Shown here: in pieces, positions 63,085-64,000 of the stretch | Layout: every line of letters starts with the position of its first letter | Numbering within the stretch: the stretch's first letter is position 1 | From: Carboxydothermus hydrogenoformans Z-2901 | Lineage (GTDB): Bacteria; Bacillota; Z-2901; Carboxydothermales; Carboxydothermaceae | NCBI RefSeq assembly: GCF_000012865.1 | Contig: NC_007503.1 | Location: forward strand, 1,648,001-1,712,000 | Length of the DNA stretch: 64,000 nucleotides | Direction: 5' to 3' | Program-made: the position numbers and the translations under genes | Notes under the pieces: generated by a model | Databases searched by the model: none | Seen by the model: the letters and a program-made list of their open reading frames with translations, nothing else | Told to the model about the DNA's origin: nothing

Positions 63085-63992
63085 TCTCCTTCCCCCTTGT
63101 AATTTATTAAATCAATAGCTCCCCGCTCTTCCGGACGGGTATAGATAATTTCAGCTTCCACACCAAAATTTAAAAACGTTTCTTCAATCGCTCTGCCTAC
63201 CGCCTTACCCTCTCTGGCCAGAGCAATTACCGTAGGCCCGCTTCCGCTTAAAGCTACTCCGTAAGCTCCGGCTTTTTTAGCTTCCTCTACTACCTGATAA
63301 AAGCCAGGTATCAGTTGACTGCGGTAGGGTTGATGCAAATAATCTTCCATACCTATTTGTAAATATTCATACTTTTTTAAGCAAAAAGCAGCAATTAAAA
63401 AGGAAACCCGATTAACATTTAGCACCGCTTGGGAAAAGGGAATTTCCGCCGGCAGTATCTGCCGGGAATCGGCAGTTTTTAACTGAAACTTGGGTATAGC
63501 AACCACTACCTCTACCTCGGGAACGGGAAGTTTCAGGTATTTTACCTTATCCCGGTCGAACCCGGAAACCACCACACCCCCGAGAAGAGCCGGTGCTACA
63601 TTATCGGGATGGCCTTCTAACTCGGTAGCCAGGCGTAAAAGTTCATCCTTCGGCAGCGGATTTCCCAGGTAAGCGTTCGCTGCAACCAGACCACCAACAA
63701 TAGCAGCAGCACTGCTGCCAAGCCCCCGGGCTAACGGTACGCGATTTTTCAGGGTTAACTTTAAGTTTCGGGGCGTTTTTCCTAACCTCTCAAATATTTT
63801 AGTTATAGCAACGTAAACAAGATTATTTTTATCCCTGGAAATTAATTCAGCCCCATCGCCAAAAACTTCTATTTCCAGTTCCTTTGGCGATGGCCCAAGG
63901 CTTACTTCATTGTAAAAGGAAAGAGCCATCCCCACCGCATCAAAGCCAGGACCCAAATTTGCCGAAGTTGCTGGAATAAGTACGCAAACCAT
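63078..63992 (-). CDS. thrB: Homoserine kinase
   Basis: About 304 residues, GHMP kinase family: [19 protein letters not shown] at the N-terminus, ATP loop [16 protein letters not shown], and [14 protein letters not shown] at the C-terminus. Converts homoserine to O-phosphohomoserine for threonine. The start is near the window edge; ATG 63992 is chosen, GTG 63998 is possible, and the ribosome site lies outside. Confidence 0.92.
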   Translation of the reverse strand: MVCVLIPATSANLGPGFDAVGMALSFYNEVSLGPSPKELEIEVFGDGAELISRDKNNLVYVAITKIFERLGKTPRNLKLTLKNRVPLARGLGSSAAAIVGGLVAANAYLGNPLPKDELLRLATELEGHPDNVAPALLGGVVVSGFDRDKVKYLKLPVPEVEVVVAIPKFQLKTADSRQILPAEIPFSQAVLNVNRVSFLIAAFCLKKYEYLQIGMEDYLHQPYRSQLIPGFYQVVEEAKKAGAYGVALSGSGPTVIALAREGKAVGRAIEETFLNFGVEAEIIYTRPEERGAIDLINYKGEGDC

Positions 63993-64000
63993 AACCACAC

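Overview
The window looks like chromosome of a low-GC, endospore-lineage Firmicute with anaerobic metabolism. The supporting genes are anaerobic glycerol-3-phosphate dehydrogenase GlpAB, a Spo0E-like phosphatase, bacillithiol synthesis (BshC), folate C1 enzymes FolD and FchA side by side as in Wood-Ljungdahl organisms, and a Tat-exported molybdoenzyme. Gene content and style resemble Carboxydothermus-type Clostridia; this is inference from recognised families, not a database match.

Layout. 1-5302 is a glycerol regulon on the minus strand (glpP, glpF, glpK, glpA, glpB). Three copies of a 20-nt box each overlap the 5' arm of an intrinsic terminator, which suggests GlpP-controlled antitermination. 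5438-10393 (+) carries a PIG-L deacetylase, an ECF sigma operon with small membrane and secreted proteins, and two polysaccharide deacetylases flanking a PAP2 phosphatase. 10390-19768 (-) is a respiratory module: a TrpX-type binding lipoprotein, a sensor kinase, an NtrC-type regulator, then FeS subunit, NrfD-type membrane subunit and molybdopterin subunit. The order is that of ttrSR-BCA, and a sigma-54 promoter with two upstream palindromes lies between regulator and structural genes. 19934-21375 holds a diguanylate cyclase, a Spo0E-like gene and an XRE regulator that share a 32-bp repeat. 21393-24905 is a TrmB-controlled drug efflux pair. 25090-28968 has a DUF2680 protein, an EamA transporter, a second ECF sigma/anti-sigma pair behind a structured leader, and a mazE-like gene broken by TGA at its conserved Trp. 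29006-37535 is mostly housekeeping: GNAT, HD hydrolase, aroQ-pepP-efp, a GGDEF/HD-GYP protein, two small secreted proteins, folD and fchA.

37838-52752 is an AT-rich accessory island. It is bounded by the intact tRNA-Pro(GGG) gene on the right and a 111-bp copy of that gene's 3' end plus downstream terminators on the left. A third tRNA-Pro-like 3' end sits in the middle, so it reads as two modules of about 7-8 kb. Each module has a promoter cassette containing a long A/T homopolymer ahead of a secreted protein, an MNT nucleotidyltransferase followed by a broken HepT (HEPN) gene, a truncated comM start, and a near-identical beta-propeller lipoprotein. Several island genes are out of frame at short homopolymers. 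No integrase is visible; the only transposition remnant recognised is an IS21 IstB fragment.

52823-63992 returns to core genes: bshC, metX-metY behind a SAM-I riboswitch, an HD/HD-GYP protein, a PAS-GGDEF-EAL protein, an XRE regulator, and lysC with thrB. No CRISPR array or rRNA was seen, and tRNA-Pro is the only complete tRNA recognised.
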